In this document: piece by piece, positions 50,784 through 60,578 of the stretch
Position numbering within the stretch: position 1 is the stretch's first letter
Layout of the letters: the number at the start of each line of letters is the position of its first letter
Assembly: GCA_019022495.1 (NCBI GenBank)
Contig: JAFEKR010000002.1
Location: forward strand, 1,488,001-1,552,000
Direction: 5' to 3'
Source: Epichloe hybrida
Taxonomy: Eukaryota; Ascomycota; Sordariomycetes; Hypocreales; Clavicipitaceae
Length of the DNA: 64,000 nt
The notes under the pieces: generated by a model
What the model saw: only the letters and a program-made list of their open reading frames with translations
The model's database searches: none
What the model was told of the DNA's origin: nothing
Translations under genes and position numbers: made by a program

Positions 50784-51527
50784 TTAATCGAACTATCGCC
50801 AGGAGTCAGTATTGAACAGATTTCTTTGCAACGTAGTCAACGTACCGGCGTCAAGAATGACTCAGCCACGAATCGGGCTCTCGCGTTCAACTGCGAACTG
50901 TCAGTCTTGTGTTGGTAGGAGCAGACACTGCGCGGAACGTACAAAGAGCTTCATTTCAGATATTTCCTTGTCAACGTCTTCCATGAATTGGATGATGAAG
51001 TCGACAAGCTTATGCTTTAACATCTCATCCGTGTGGAAGTTCGTGATTAAGAACGAGATATCGTATCCCTAGACGAGTTGTCAGATCTGTTCCAGTGCAA
51101 TTTCTGGGTTCCATTTCGAGTGCGGGACAAACCTTTATTGGCTTTCTTCGCAAGATAAAAAACGACTCGGCTCTTTGTGTCAAGAACCTCGTAAACTTGT
51201 GGACCAGGATGCTTTCAATCTCGTCTGCTTGCTTGATCTTGATGCTAATTCGGATGGAGTTGATACTCGGCTCGATAAGGACTCGCTCGTTCTCGTTACG
51301 CGCAATCGTCAACGGAGTGAGAAGAACCTCTGGCGACGTCTGGGCTTCGATCTCTGGGACATTGTGCCGCTCGGCAGTCTGTGATGCGAAATTGGAGAGC
51401 GTGAGGGCAGCAGTCAAGCTGCTACGCACACACTGCAGATATGGCCGCAGAGATTGAGACTATGGACCGAGGGATATTAGACATTTGCACGATATAGATT
51501 GTTACTGTTCCCGGGTTTGCCTACCAT
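50784..51527 (-). CDS. ARC19: Arp2/3 complex 20-kDa subunit ARPC4 (Arc19)
   Basis: Five exons: 51527-51525, 51459-51133, 51068-50943, 50890-50846 and 50792-50784, giving 169 residues, the usual length of the family. The first coding exon is only the ATG. Exon 2 begins [19 protein letters not shown] and contains ETSP-like [29 protein letters not shown], and [18 protein letters not shown]. Exon 3 starts [17 protein letters not shown] and ends EISEMKLF. Exon 4 gives [15 protein letters not shown]. Exon 5 encodes Phe-Asp and the stop. Every join is in phase 0. ARPC4 forms the core dimer with ARPC2 in the complex that nucleates branched actin, needed for endocytic patches and polar growth. The sequence is highly conserved, which makes the exon joins reliable. 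Confidence 0.96.
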
Positions 51528-52934
51528 GATGGCGGGAAGAGACGAGCCCGACCTAGCTGCGCATGCAAAATAGATCGCGGTCAGTGACGCTGCTGGTGAT
51601 GGTTACCTCAGCGGGGTCTCTTGAGTCTTGCTTGACCTTGTCTGACGTTGCTACGTGGGGCCGTGACGAGGCATGCCAGGCCAGCCTCACGTGATACCCC
51701 TCGGACAACGACGAGTTGACTCCCTTAATCAACCAAGCTCTGCGTATAAACAAAGGCGGGAATCGGTTCTCTATTGATCTTCTCCTTCTTTTCCCTTTGC
51801 AGATCTCTTGGGGAGACGTGATACTGCCTCTATAGGCCAATTCGAGTGCAGTATCAGGTTTCTCCAACGTAGGTTGTCGGCCCACAACCAGAGCCATAAC
51901 GGAGTGAGATTGCCCAAGTTTGTTGATGATCATGACAAGGTGCAAGTTACATTCGTCGTGACAAATCTGGAAGAACCTCTGATATTTCATTCTCAGATAA
52001 GCAGGGTGCTCTAGTTCTGCATATAAGGATGGATTAGGTGCCTTATGTATGCTGCGCTCCGATGGGCAAACACCGCGATGAGCTTTCAAAAAGTGAAGCC
52101 AAGCCATGCCATGCCATGCCATGTAACGCAATGCATTATTCGCCTGGGTCTGAAAACCTGGCTTCTAAATTCATGCTATCATTGTTCAATCAGATATGGG
52201 GATCGTTCTTCATTGAATACACTGCTAACATTTGCAATACAGGTCATTCAATGTGTGATATGATGGACAACAAGTTCGCCTTTTGCTCGATTTAGGCACC
52301 ACACAGCAAGTCTTTGACAAAATCGGCCAAAATATTCACGTGACTGACTTGGCTCAGAAGCATCTTGTCATGTGTTTTTGTGTTGTAATTTCCAGACCAC
52401 GTTTCGTCTTTCCGACTACATTTGACTGTCCGGCTTTCCTTTAGGGTAGCCGGTAACCTGTGATCTATTTGGCTCAATCGAAGCGGCGACGCCAACGTTC
52501 TCTGCACGGAGACCAAGGGTATCACGCATGGTATTCATCATAATATTGTCATGTTGAAAGAAGTGAGAGATGACGCGTGTTACTTCATTTGGAGTTGGAC
52601 AAGCTGTTAGATGCTCAGATCATTGATTCATCTCTCCACCTCGACAATGTGAGGGCCGCATTTGCCAAGCTCGGATTCTGCGGAATTTTGCGTAGTTGAT
52701 GGTGGGGCGTCGCCCGGTGGCTTCCCAGGCAGCGCATCAGGTACCAGCGCCGTGACGCACTAGCCCATCTTCTTCCACCTTCTGTCACCTCTTCTCCGTG
52801 CCAAAACCGCCAAACATTCTTTTCATCGCAAATGCCTGGCGTCTTCATCTGTCCAGAAACTGTCCTTTCTTTGAACAATATCAGCGAACCTAGAGCGCGC
52901 CCTTCCAGATACTGACTGTATACAAGGTGCAGCC
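51528..52934. other. Bidirectional promoter region between ARPC4 and UBP6
   Basis: The flanking genes diverge. A short ATGCC-type repeat occurs near 52103-52124. A minus-strand open frame of 192 codons (51553-52131) lacks protein-like features and is not called. Nothing else recognised. Confidence 0.5.
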
Positions 52935-54704
52935 ATGGCATCTCTGAAAGGTATGATTTACCCCTCCGTTCACAGCTTTCACCGCCGGTGGCAAAATAAT
53001 GCTAACATGGGCAAATTGACAGTCGTGGTCAAACACCAGGGCAAAAAGTACGACGTGGACATCGACCCTTCCTCGACCGGTGAAGACTTCAAACTTCAGC
53101 TCTTTAGCCTGACCAATGTCGAACCCGATCGACAAAAGATCTTGATCAAAGGTGGCCAGCTGAGAGATGATGCTGACATGAGCAAGCTTGGCCTCAAGGC
53201 TGGCCAAGTCATGATGATGATGGGCACTCCTGGAGGGGGTGGCGATCTTGTCCGCCCAAAGGATCAAATCAAGTTTGTTGAGGATATGACTGAGGCGGAA
53301 CAGGCTCAGCAAGTCGGTGCTACGCCTGCTGGCTTGGTCAACCTGGGAAACACTTGCTACTTGAACTCAACACTCCAAACGCTGCGGTCGATTCCCGAGC
53401 TGCAAACCTCTCTTCAGGACTATAAGTCGGGTCCATCTGGTCTTATGGCTGGTCTGTCGCAAATGGACCTGGCCTCGCAACTTTCGAATTTGTATAAGAT
53501 GATGGGTGAGACTCAGGACGCTTTCCCACCCATCAACTTCCTCAATGCTCTACGAGTTGTTTTCCCGCAATTCGCCGAAAAGGCCAAATCCAACAACGGA
53601 TATGCCCAACAGGATGCCGAGGAGGCGTGGTCGCAAATCGTCCAGCAGCTCAGCCAGAAAGTATTGATCAAGGGCCAGGAGGACGCCCCAGAGATGTCGT
53701 TTGTTGACAAGTACATGTCCGGAGAATTTACTTCAACTCTGGAGTGCGACGAAGAAGAAGCTCGCAAGGGCGGGGAACAGGTTGTCAAATCCAAGCATCA
53801 GTTTAGCAAACTGAGTTGCCACATTGATGCCACCACAAATCACCTTCGAGATGGTATACTGGCCGCTCTAAGCGAGAAGTTGGAAAAAAAGTCGGACGTA
53901 CTGGATCGCGATGCTACCTACACCAAGACCTCGAAGATTTCTCGAGCCCCGAAGTATCTCACTGTCCACTTTGTACGTTTTTTTTGGAAACGAGAATCTC
54001 AGAAGAAGGCCAAAATTATGCGGAAAGTCACCTTCCCCCAGGAACTGGACATTGTCGAATTTTGCTCAGATGAGCTGAAAAAAGCTTTTGTACCCGTCCG
54101 CGACAAGGTACGGGAGATTAGGAAGGACGAGGAGGATATTGAACGGGCCCGAAAACGCCGCAAGAAGAACCATGACCACGATGTTGGTGATATCGCCGGT
54201 GGCGCTGGCTTGCCCTCGGAGAAGGAAATAAGAGACAAGGAGAAGCGAGCGGAAAAGAAGGGCAAGAAACCCGTGACATCGACAGATGGGGACACTTTGA
54301 TGGGCGAGACCTTTAAGACGGATGCCGAAATCGATGCCGAGAAGGACGCAGCTCTTCTAGCCGCCAAGAAGGAATTAAACTCTCTGATTGACCCTGTCCT
54401 CCGAAAAGATGACGGAGCAAATCAGTCTGGTCTATATGAGCTTCGCGGCGTGGTGACACACCAGGGCGCCAGCGCCGACAGCGGTCACTACACTGCTTAC
54501 GTCAAGAAGACGGCGCCCGTGGACCCTAAGACGGGAAAGAAGGAAGAGGAGGATGGCAAGTGGTGGTGGTTCAACGACGACAAGGTGACAGAAGTTACCG
54601 TGGATAAGGTTGAGGCATTGGCCGGTGGTGGTGAGTCACATTCGGCATTGATTCTGCTCTACAAGGCCATCCCGCTTCCTTCATCCGATGGTTCTATTGA
54701 GTAA
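52935..54704 (+). CDS. UBP6: Proteasome-associated deubiquitinase UBP6 (USP14)
   Basis: Exon 1 (52935-52950, 16 nt) joins exon 2 (53023-54704) to give 565 residues. The intron length is a multiple of three, so the frame also stays open if it is retained. The spliced N-terminus MASLKVVVKHQGKKYDVDID fits the family's ubiquitin-like domain far better, and the intron has a GTATGA donor, a GCTAAC branch site and a TTGACAG acceptor. The ubiquitin-like domain covers about residues 5-75 and tethers the enzyme to the proteasome base. The USP domain has the Cys box GLVNLGNTCYLN (catalytic Cys117). It also has the His box with SADSGHYTAY (His494) and the WWWFNDDKV motif. Two Lys/Glu-rich insertions lie in between. 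The enzyme trims ubiquitin chains from substrates at the 26S proteasome. Confidence 0.96.
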   Translation: MASLKGMIYPSVHSFHRRWQNNANMGKLTVVVKHQGKKYDVDIDPSSTGEDFKLQLFSLTNVEPDRQKILIKGGQLRDDADMSKLGLKAGQVMMMMGTPGGGGDLVRPKDQIKFVEDMTEAEQAQQVGATPAGLVNLGNTCYLNSTLQTLRSIPELQTSLQDYKSGPSGLMAGLSQMDLASQLSNLYKMMGETQDAFPPINFLNALRVVFPQFAEKAKSNNGYAQQDAEEAWSQIVQQLSQKVLIKGQEDAPEMSFVDKYMSGEFTSTLECDEEEARKGGEQVVKSKHQFSKLSCHIDATTNHLRDGILAALSEKLEKKSDVLDRDATYTKTSKISRAPKYLTVHFVRFFWKRESQKKAKIMRKVTFPQELDIVEFCSDELKKAFVPVRDKVREIRKDEEDIERARKRRKKNHDHDVGDIAGGAGLPSEKEIRDKEKRAEKKGKKPVTSTDGDTLMGETFKTDAEIDAEKDAALLAAKKELNSLIDPVLRKDDGANQSGLYELRGVVTHQGASADSGHYTAYVKKTAPVDPKTGKKEEEDGKWWWFNDDKVTEVTVDKVEALAGGGESHSALILLYKAIPLPSSDGSIE

Positions 54705-55079
54705 GCACAAGGGTACATGATATCTGCTCGACCGAATTAGGCGGAATTTGTTGATTTGATGGATTTGACTGAGCAAAAACACCACATGGGCGGAAGAATT
54801 GCATGAGTGGTGTGCTGTTATAGCATTTGTTGAAGGTAGACCTGATTCAGGTGCATGAACACAAGTGCGGGAGGGGTGAATAAGCCAAAAAGTTGCCCCC
54901 CCAAAAAAATACTGACGAGTGCATTGAGCACATGAATATTGAACATGCTATCGGGTATCTCTCGTGATCAAAAACGCTAGTTATGCCTCATTTCATTGTT
55001 TCCCAACAGGCAGGCATCAACAATCCTTTCTGCCTCATCCCGTACCACCATCAGCAACGTCGTCCCGCTCTTCCTTGCA
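54705..55079. other. Intergenic region between UBP6 and the converging small gene
   Basis: About 375 bp of shared 3' flank. Nothing recognised. Confidence 0.5.
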
Positions 55080-55832
55080 TCACTTTTCACCTCCCCCTCG
55101 GCGCTCTTGCACACGCTCTCTGAACAAGTCAAGCTTCCGTTCCAACCCGGCCTTTTGCTGTAGCAAATGATCCTTTTGCACTTCCAAAATCGCGACTTGA
55201 TCTGCCGCCGACGTCGTTCTAAACCGCTTGATGGCCTGTTTCCTAGCTGTCAACATTCTGCGACACACTGCCCAAAGACATGGTTTCTGCTCGCAAGACG
55301 AACCTCTGCCTTTTGATTATCCGTCTTCAACTGTGCCCCCGTGATGGCGCCGACACAAATAACAGCAGCTACTGCGGCGGACCACACGCCTCGCTTCAAT
55401 TTCTCTTGCCTTGTCCACTGGTATGCCATTTTCTCCCTCCCTCTCTCTCTCTGTTGAGGATCCGTCCCGAATCGAGGGCGGTTACCAGAATTCTCGCCAA
55501 ATTTGGTCCGCTGTCTGTTGCCGCTGAGCTGGCGTCATGCGCGGAGCGGTATATGGGCCGGTTGACGAGCCGGAGCCAGAGCCAGAGTCAGACTGCGGCC
55601 AGAGCGCGGATACCGACTGGGGGTTGAAGAGGGATTCGGCGCGGGGACGTCGGGGCGACGGTGATGTCGATGTTGCGGAGGAGCTGTGTCGACGATGAGG
55701 TGATGGGAGGGGCAGCGGTCGTCTGCTCGGGGAGTGCGGTTGCGCGTGTCCGCAGCGGCGGGTCAAGGTGGACAGCTCGACGGTCTCGACGCAGGTGCTG
55801 ATGTAGTCGTGACGTGAAGACGTCGATGTCAT
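55080..55832 (-). CDS. Small predicted membrane/coiled-coil protein, exon model tentative
   Basis: Three open pieces on the minus strand appear to belong together. Piece A (55832-55486) encodes MTSTSSRHDYISTCVE, a Ser/Pro-rich stretch and TPAQRQQTADQIWREF. Piece B (about 55436-55304) encodes MAYQWTRQEKLKRG, a hydrophobic helix (VWSAAVAAVICVGAITGA) and LKTDNQKAE. Piece C (about 55249-55080) encodes a charged helix (RKQAIKRFRTTSAADQVAIL, LQQKAGLERKLDLFRERV). A joins B through a GTAACC donor and a GGGAG acceptor. The B-C junction is unresolved, because the obvious GTTCGT donor leaves the wrong phase for the CAG acceptors. B and C alone could form a separate gene starting at 55429. I do not recognise the family. 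Confidence 0.5.
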
Positions 55833-56624
55833 GACGGGGTTGACGGGCTGCAAGGGTCGTGACTAATCAAGTTTTTTTTTTTCCTTTTTTTTTCTTTTTT
55901 TTTTGGGGGGGGGGGGGTTCGGGGTGGAGAGGTGGGACGTTTGCCCGTGCGGTGAGTTCTTTTTATTAGGATCAAGGACGAAGGAAAGTAAGAGGAAGGT
56001 CAACAAGCGATAAAAATGGATTGGGGGTGATGGGGAAAAACGGTCCAATGCAAGGTCCACTCTGGGCAAGGCTTCATCGTTGAGAGGGGAAGAGAAGATA
56101 TATTCTCTTACTGTATGCTGTGCCTTGGGCGGGGATGGAAGGGGTCAAACGTGGATTGTGACAAGCCTGCTGAGAGCGCGACCGGACGGGTCGCGTTCGA
56201 TTGCAGAGATGAAACGGAAAAAGTGCTCGACGGACGGGATGTGGTTTTGCAGTATTATGCCATGCGGCATGCGGCATGCCTCTGCTGCCGTCGTGTTTGG
56301 GAAGTACATGCATGTACATGTATATGTATGTACAAATTGCTGTGACTCGGGTGACGATGACGTCCAGATAGATCCACCACAGCTCGGCGCCGTCCGGGCG
56401 AGGCTCGAGAAGTCGAGAATGCTGCTTACTCCGTTTGCCATGTACCCCTCCATGCCTCGTCCGTTTGCCCCTCTTCATTTCTTCATTTTTCATTGTTCGT
56501 AAACTTGTGCTTCCTTCATCGTGTCTCCATCTTGACCATCGAATCGATAGTCTGGTCTGATCGAATCGTTTTCAAGGCAGCAGGACGCGCCACCTTCAAT
56601 ACCCAATTGGCAATATCCAACCCG
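55833..56624. other. Bidirectional promoter region upstream of SHB17
   Basis: Begins with a mixed T/G homopolymer block (about 55871-55917). Contains an ATGCGGC-type short repeat (56261-56279) and an alternating CATGTA run (56305-56332). TACTCCGT occurs near 56427. Several antisense open frames are low complexity and not called. Confidence 0.5.
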
Positions 56625-58199
56625 ATGACCAAGAACCCCCCGATGGCGTCCCCTCGTCTCTTTCTCGTCCGTCACGGCGAGACAGAGTGGTCGCTGAGCG
56701 GCAAGCACACTGGCCGCACCGACGTTCCCCTCACGGCCGACGGAGAAAAGAGAGTGCGCGCAACTGGACAGGCTCTCGTCGGGGACGACCGGCTTATTGT
56801 CCCTCACAAATTAGCCCACATGTATGTATGTTACCGAGTAGCTTCAGACTATGCACCTTACTTTTCCCAAGCACCATGCCCAATAACTTTTTGACTTTCC
56901 CGCAACTTGATACCTCGATCGCGTCGCTACGAAACTGCGACCAAGGTAATGGCAATAGCCTCCGCCACCTTTTCCGTCGGGAAAAGCAACAAACAAGCAA
57001 CCCGGGGCATGAAAGCGGGATACCACCCCCCCCCCCCCCCCCTTTCAAGCCCCTTTGCTCCAACCATCTTCCAAGTTTCCCAAGCCTTTGCCGGGGACGG
57101 CCGCGCAGGCGGATATGCGATGCAACTCTTTTATGTGCACGCCCCCCCCCCTTCCAATAACGGAACCGAAGCGCATAGTAGTACTGACCGGGGGAGAAGA
57201 GGGGGGGTGGTTGTCTACATGTATCCGCCCCCAATCCAGAAACATGAAAGAAATGATGCCATTGACTCCCCGTTTGACCTTTCTCTGGCCTTGCGTTCCC
57301 TTCCCAACCTATATTTCCCCCCCGATCATCAAGCTTCGCCTCCTGATGCGTACCGAACATGGGGTTGTTGGTCAGAAAGCTGACCGAGCAATGAAAAACC
57401 GCATTGCAGATACGTGTCGCCGAGAAAACGTGCTCAGCGGACATTCGAGCTGATGAATCTGTGTGTTTCGGGGGACCTGCCGTGGCGAGCGCACGGCGCG
57501 AGTGAGCCGAGTCGCCTGCAGTGCCGCGCCGTGGTCCAAGTGACGGAGGATGTGAGGGAATGGGATTACGGCGAGTACGAGGGAATCACGTCCGCCGAGA
57601 TCCGCAAACTCAGAGCCGATGCGGGCATCGAGGGCACCTGGGATATCTGGAGAGACGGATGTCCCGGCGGCGAGTGAGTGACCAATGCCACCCACGCGCC
57701 AAACCACATCTTGTTTTTTTTTAGATATGTCCGCAGCATGAAATCACGATGAAACTGCCTGGCCTAGTCCTTATTTTTCATCTTGTGCCGTACACAACTG
57801 ACACGCATCGTCTTATCTACACAGGAGCCCCGATCAAATCACCGCGAGACTCGACCGGCTCATCACGGAGATACGCCAAAAGTGGCACAAGCCAGTGCTG
57901 GGCAAGTCCGAGGCCGAGCATGTGCATGGAGACGTGCTCATCGTTGCCCACGGCCACATTCTTCGTGCTCTGGCCTTGCGCTGGGCCGGCAAGTCTCTGC
58001 AGGACGGGCCGGCGTTCCTCCTCGAGGCAGGTGGCGTGGGCACTCTAAGGTAGGTTGCTCCCCCTTCGGGTGTACAACGCGTGTTGAGGTTCAGCATAGT
58101 GTGACTGACGAACGAGTGCGTAGCTATGAGCATCATAGCATTGATGAGCCGGCCATCATGCTGGGTAGTGCGTTCGCTGTAGGTGTGCAAGGGAACTAG
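56625..58199 (+). CDS. SHB17: Sedoheptulose 1,7-bisphosphatase-type histidine phosphatase (SHB17)
   Basis: Four exons, 56625-56821, 57410-57673, 57825-58049 and 58124-58199, give 253 residues. The N-terminus [22 protein letters not shown] contains the RHG phosphohistidine motif, followed by [10 protein letters not shown]. Exon 2 begins [14 protein letters not shown] and includes [11 protein letters not shown] and [10 protein letters not shown]. Exon 3 has the second catalytic His in [11 protein letters not shown] and the [12 protein letters not shown] segment. Exon 4 ends [11 protein letters not shown]. These match yeast Shb17, which hydrolyses sedoheptulose 1,7-bisphosphate and feeds riboneogenesis, better than glycolytic phosphoglycerate mutase. 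The first intron is 588 nt, long for this genome, and has C-rich tracts, but its GTATGT donor and TTGCAG acceptor are good. A second in-frame Met lies at residue 7. Confidence 0.93.
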
Positions 58200-58734
58200 G
58201 ACAGCAGGCATTGCGTCTTGTTCTCAAAATGAAGTGGGCACTGGGATGGATGTACGATCGAATATACATGTTTATATACATATATGGATGAAATATGATA
58301 TAGCTCTTGTATGTAAGATGCTAAAACTTGCGGCGTTTTCACAACCGAGCAGGAAGAAAGACGAGACAGGAGAATCTGCCCTGCGCCCGGCCTTCCTATA
58401 TACTACGTGTATTTCGTTGTGTTAGTCGAAATATTCCCTACATTTACTTGAGCGCGCCGGAAGACTGAAAAAGAAGAGTCGCACTTATAAAAGAAGGGGG
58501 GGAAAAGTGAAGAAAGAGTCGAACTTGACCATCAAGACCAAGTAAGAGCATTTGGTTGATCGTATAGATGAACATACCTCCGTTTCACCAGGCTACGTTA
58601 CCAATCCCCATGGACATCGAATCCTGTATCCAGAATGAGCAGCGTCTTCACGCACAAGGAACTTTTTCAAAAATCCAGGATGCCAACATGTCTAGTTGGC
58701 TCGTGCAGCAAATAGCCCAGCACAAAACCACAGT
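58200..58734. other. Intergenic region between converging SHB17 and methyltransferase genes
   Basis: Shared 3' flanks of two converging genes. AT-rich, with a TATATACAT-type patch near 58268-58290. Nothing else recognised. Confidence 0.5.
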
Positions 58735-59879
58735 CTAGGCACTCACCCCCCCTCTCTCTCCGCGCGCGAAAAATGCCCTCCGAGTCATATGTTTCCCGTC
58801 CCCATGGGCATTCTCAAAAATTATCTCCTCGCCCAGCACGTCAAACTGAAAATTGCCCCCTGCGCCTGCCCCCTCAAAGATCTCTTGCATTCTTCCCTTT
58901 GTAAATCCGTGATGACGGACGCTCGATGATGCCGCGTGCCCTTCCATCGGCGCGTGAGAAGCAAAGTCTACTACGAACAGGACTCCGCCTGGCCGGAGGC
59001 GCTCGACGAGTCTCTTGGCCGCCAGGTCGCAGTCGTCCATGTGGTGGAAGCCCATTCCGACGCCGGCTAGGTCAAAGTCGAAGAATCTGGGCGAGGCAAA
59101 GGCAGCAGGGGAGGCGTCGTCGGCGGACACGAGGTTCCCCACGTATGCGGCGCGTTGTTCTGGGGTCAGGCCCTGTGGCGATGTCAGTAACTCATGCGAG
59201 GAGGTGCAAGTCTTGAGGGGATGAGAACGTCGGCATGTTGGCAAGATGGGAGTGTTTCGACTCACGTCGCTTTTCGCCTTGACATTGTACTGTTCGACCA
59301 TGGACTCGGAGATGTCAATGCCAATGCATTGGCCGAGATAAGGACCGAGTGCCTTCCCCCCCACCCACAACATGTTAGTTGACCTTTTAGGACGGGTTCA
59401 ACGGCCCGGAGAACAGTGCTCTTGGTAGGAGAGTTTGTCCAAGGCTTACTCTCGATAGTAGCCCCGTGCCGCAGGCATAGTCTAGAAGACGGCCGCCGGC
59501 CCGAGCACCGAGCATGTTGGCGCGGGCCTTGACCTCTTCCTCGAGTTGACCAACTATCCTTGGAAATTGCCGGTCATACTCGGGGGCAAGATTGCTATGG
59601 ATCGATGATACCGTGTAAGTAAGTTTGTTCAATGTGGCAATGCCATTCAATGCATGCTCTGCCTAAATATGTGATGTCGAAATATTGCGTAATACGCCAA
59701 CGACATCAGGCTGAGGGATGGTGAGCAAAAGAGATAGAGATTGAAAAAAAAAAAAAACGGCGAAAGCTACATCCAGACGGAGATGCCGGCTCCATCTTGT
59801 CCGAAGAAGAAATAAATGCTTCGGCGTTGTTGTGCTCTTACTTGAAGTATTCTTGATTCACGGCTGTGGTGTCGGACAT
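58735..59879 (-). CDS. SAM-dependent methyltransferase (class I, UbiE/COQ5-like)
   Basis: Four exons, 59879-59842, 59594-59450, 59352-59266 and 59172-58735, give 235 residues. The protein starts MSDTTAVNQEYFNNLAPEYD. The nucleotide-binding motif I is LLDYACGTGLLSR (exon 2). Motif II (CIGIDISESMVEQYN) follows in exon 3. FDLAGVGMGFHHMDD and LRPGGVLFVVDFASH match motifs III-IV. The C-terminal part (GFTKGRMQEIFEGAGAG, FQFDVLGEEIIFE) fits the usual substrate-binding beta strands. Such enzymes methylate small molecules or lipids; the substrate cannot be told from sequence. No signal or membrane segment is visible, so it is probably cytosolic. Donors are GTAAGA, GTAAGC and GTGAGT, and the joins add up exactly. 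Confidence 0.9.
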
Positions 59880-60048
59880 GTTGGCTCGGTTGAGACGAAT
59901 CGATGACCAACCAAGGCTTTAGCAAGTAACGTGAGAGATAAGGTGAGCTGCGAATCAGGACCAGGTCAAGTCTTCTCAAAACAGTTATGAAATGTTTCAG
60001 ATGGTAGTCGAGAAAGAAGACGAAAGGGGAACACGACAGACGTCGCAC
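59880..60048. promoter_or_regulatory. Presumed promoter of the methyltransferase gene
   Basis: Short upstream region of the minus-strand methyltransferase, bounded on the far side by the AT-rich repeat. No specific element was identified. Confidence 0.3.
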
Positions 60049-60578
60049 GTGATATAACAAAAAGGGCTTACGCTATTGTAATAGTGAAAAGAACCCCCTA
60101 AAAGTAAGAAATAAAGTGAAGATATTATTAAACCTAAACCTAGTATATAAATTAGAGGTTATTATAAGCGTCCCTTTTATAGAGGGATAGCCTAATTAGC
60201 TAAAGTCGTGTGCGTCATATTACGTGAGCATTCTTCCTTGCATGCTGACGCGCTATTGCACAAATGGCCGTCGGGGAGTACGGTGTGAATGTCAAGCGCA
60301 GCTTTAGAAGTTATAGGTCTCTCGTTAGCCTCTTTAGGCAGGCCTCCTAGGCTTATAACTATTGCAGGTGATATAACAAAAAGGACTTGCACTAATGTAA
60401 TAGTAAGAAGAGCCCCTAATAGTAAGATATAAAGTAAAGATATTATTAATCCTAAACCTAGCATATACATACATAAATAAGAGGTTATGAGCGTCCCTTT
60501 TATAGAGGGATAGCCTGACTAGCTAAAGTCGTGTGCGTTATACGTATCATGTGAGCATTTCTCCTTGCACACCGACGC
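60049..60578 (+). repeat. Paired AT-rich direct repeat flanking a 116-bp spacer (possible miniature LTR element)
   Basis: Copy 1 (60049-60251, 203 bp) and copy 2 (60368-60578, 211 bp) run in the same direction and share long blocks: GTGATATAACAAAAAGG at the start, AAACCTA, GCGTCCCTTTTATAGAGGGA, AGCTAAAGTCGTGTGCGT and GTGAGCATT near the end. Many differences between the copies are C/T or G/A transitions. The 116-bp spacer (60252-60367) is less AT-rich. A repeat-spacer-repeat of this size is the layout of terminal-repeat retrotransposons in miniature. It could also be a simple tandem duplication with insertion. Clean target-site duplications and a primer-binding site were not identified. Confidence 0.8.

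Noticed and set aside
51553..52131. A 192-codon minus-strand frame in the ARPC4-UBP6 divergent region
   Set aside because: No family resemblance, and it occupies the likely shared promoter.
56794..57444. A 216-codon antisense frame inside the SHB17 gene
   Set aside because: Mostly opposite the C-rich first intron (poly-Gly translation) and has no domain.
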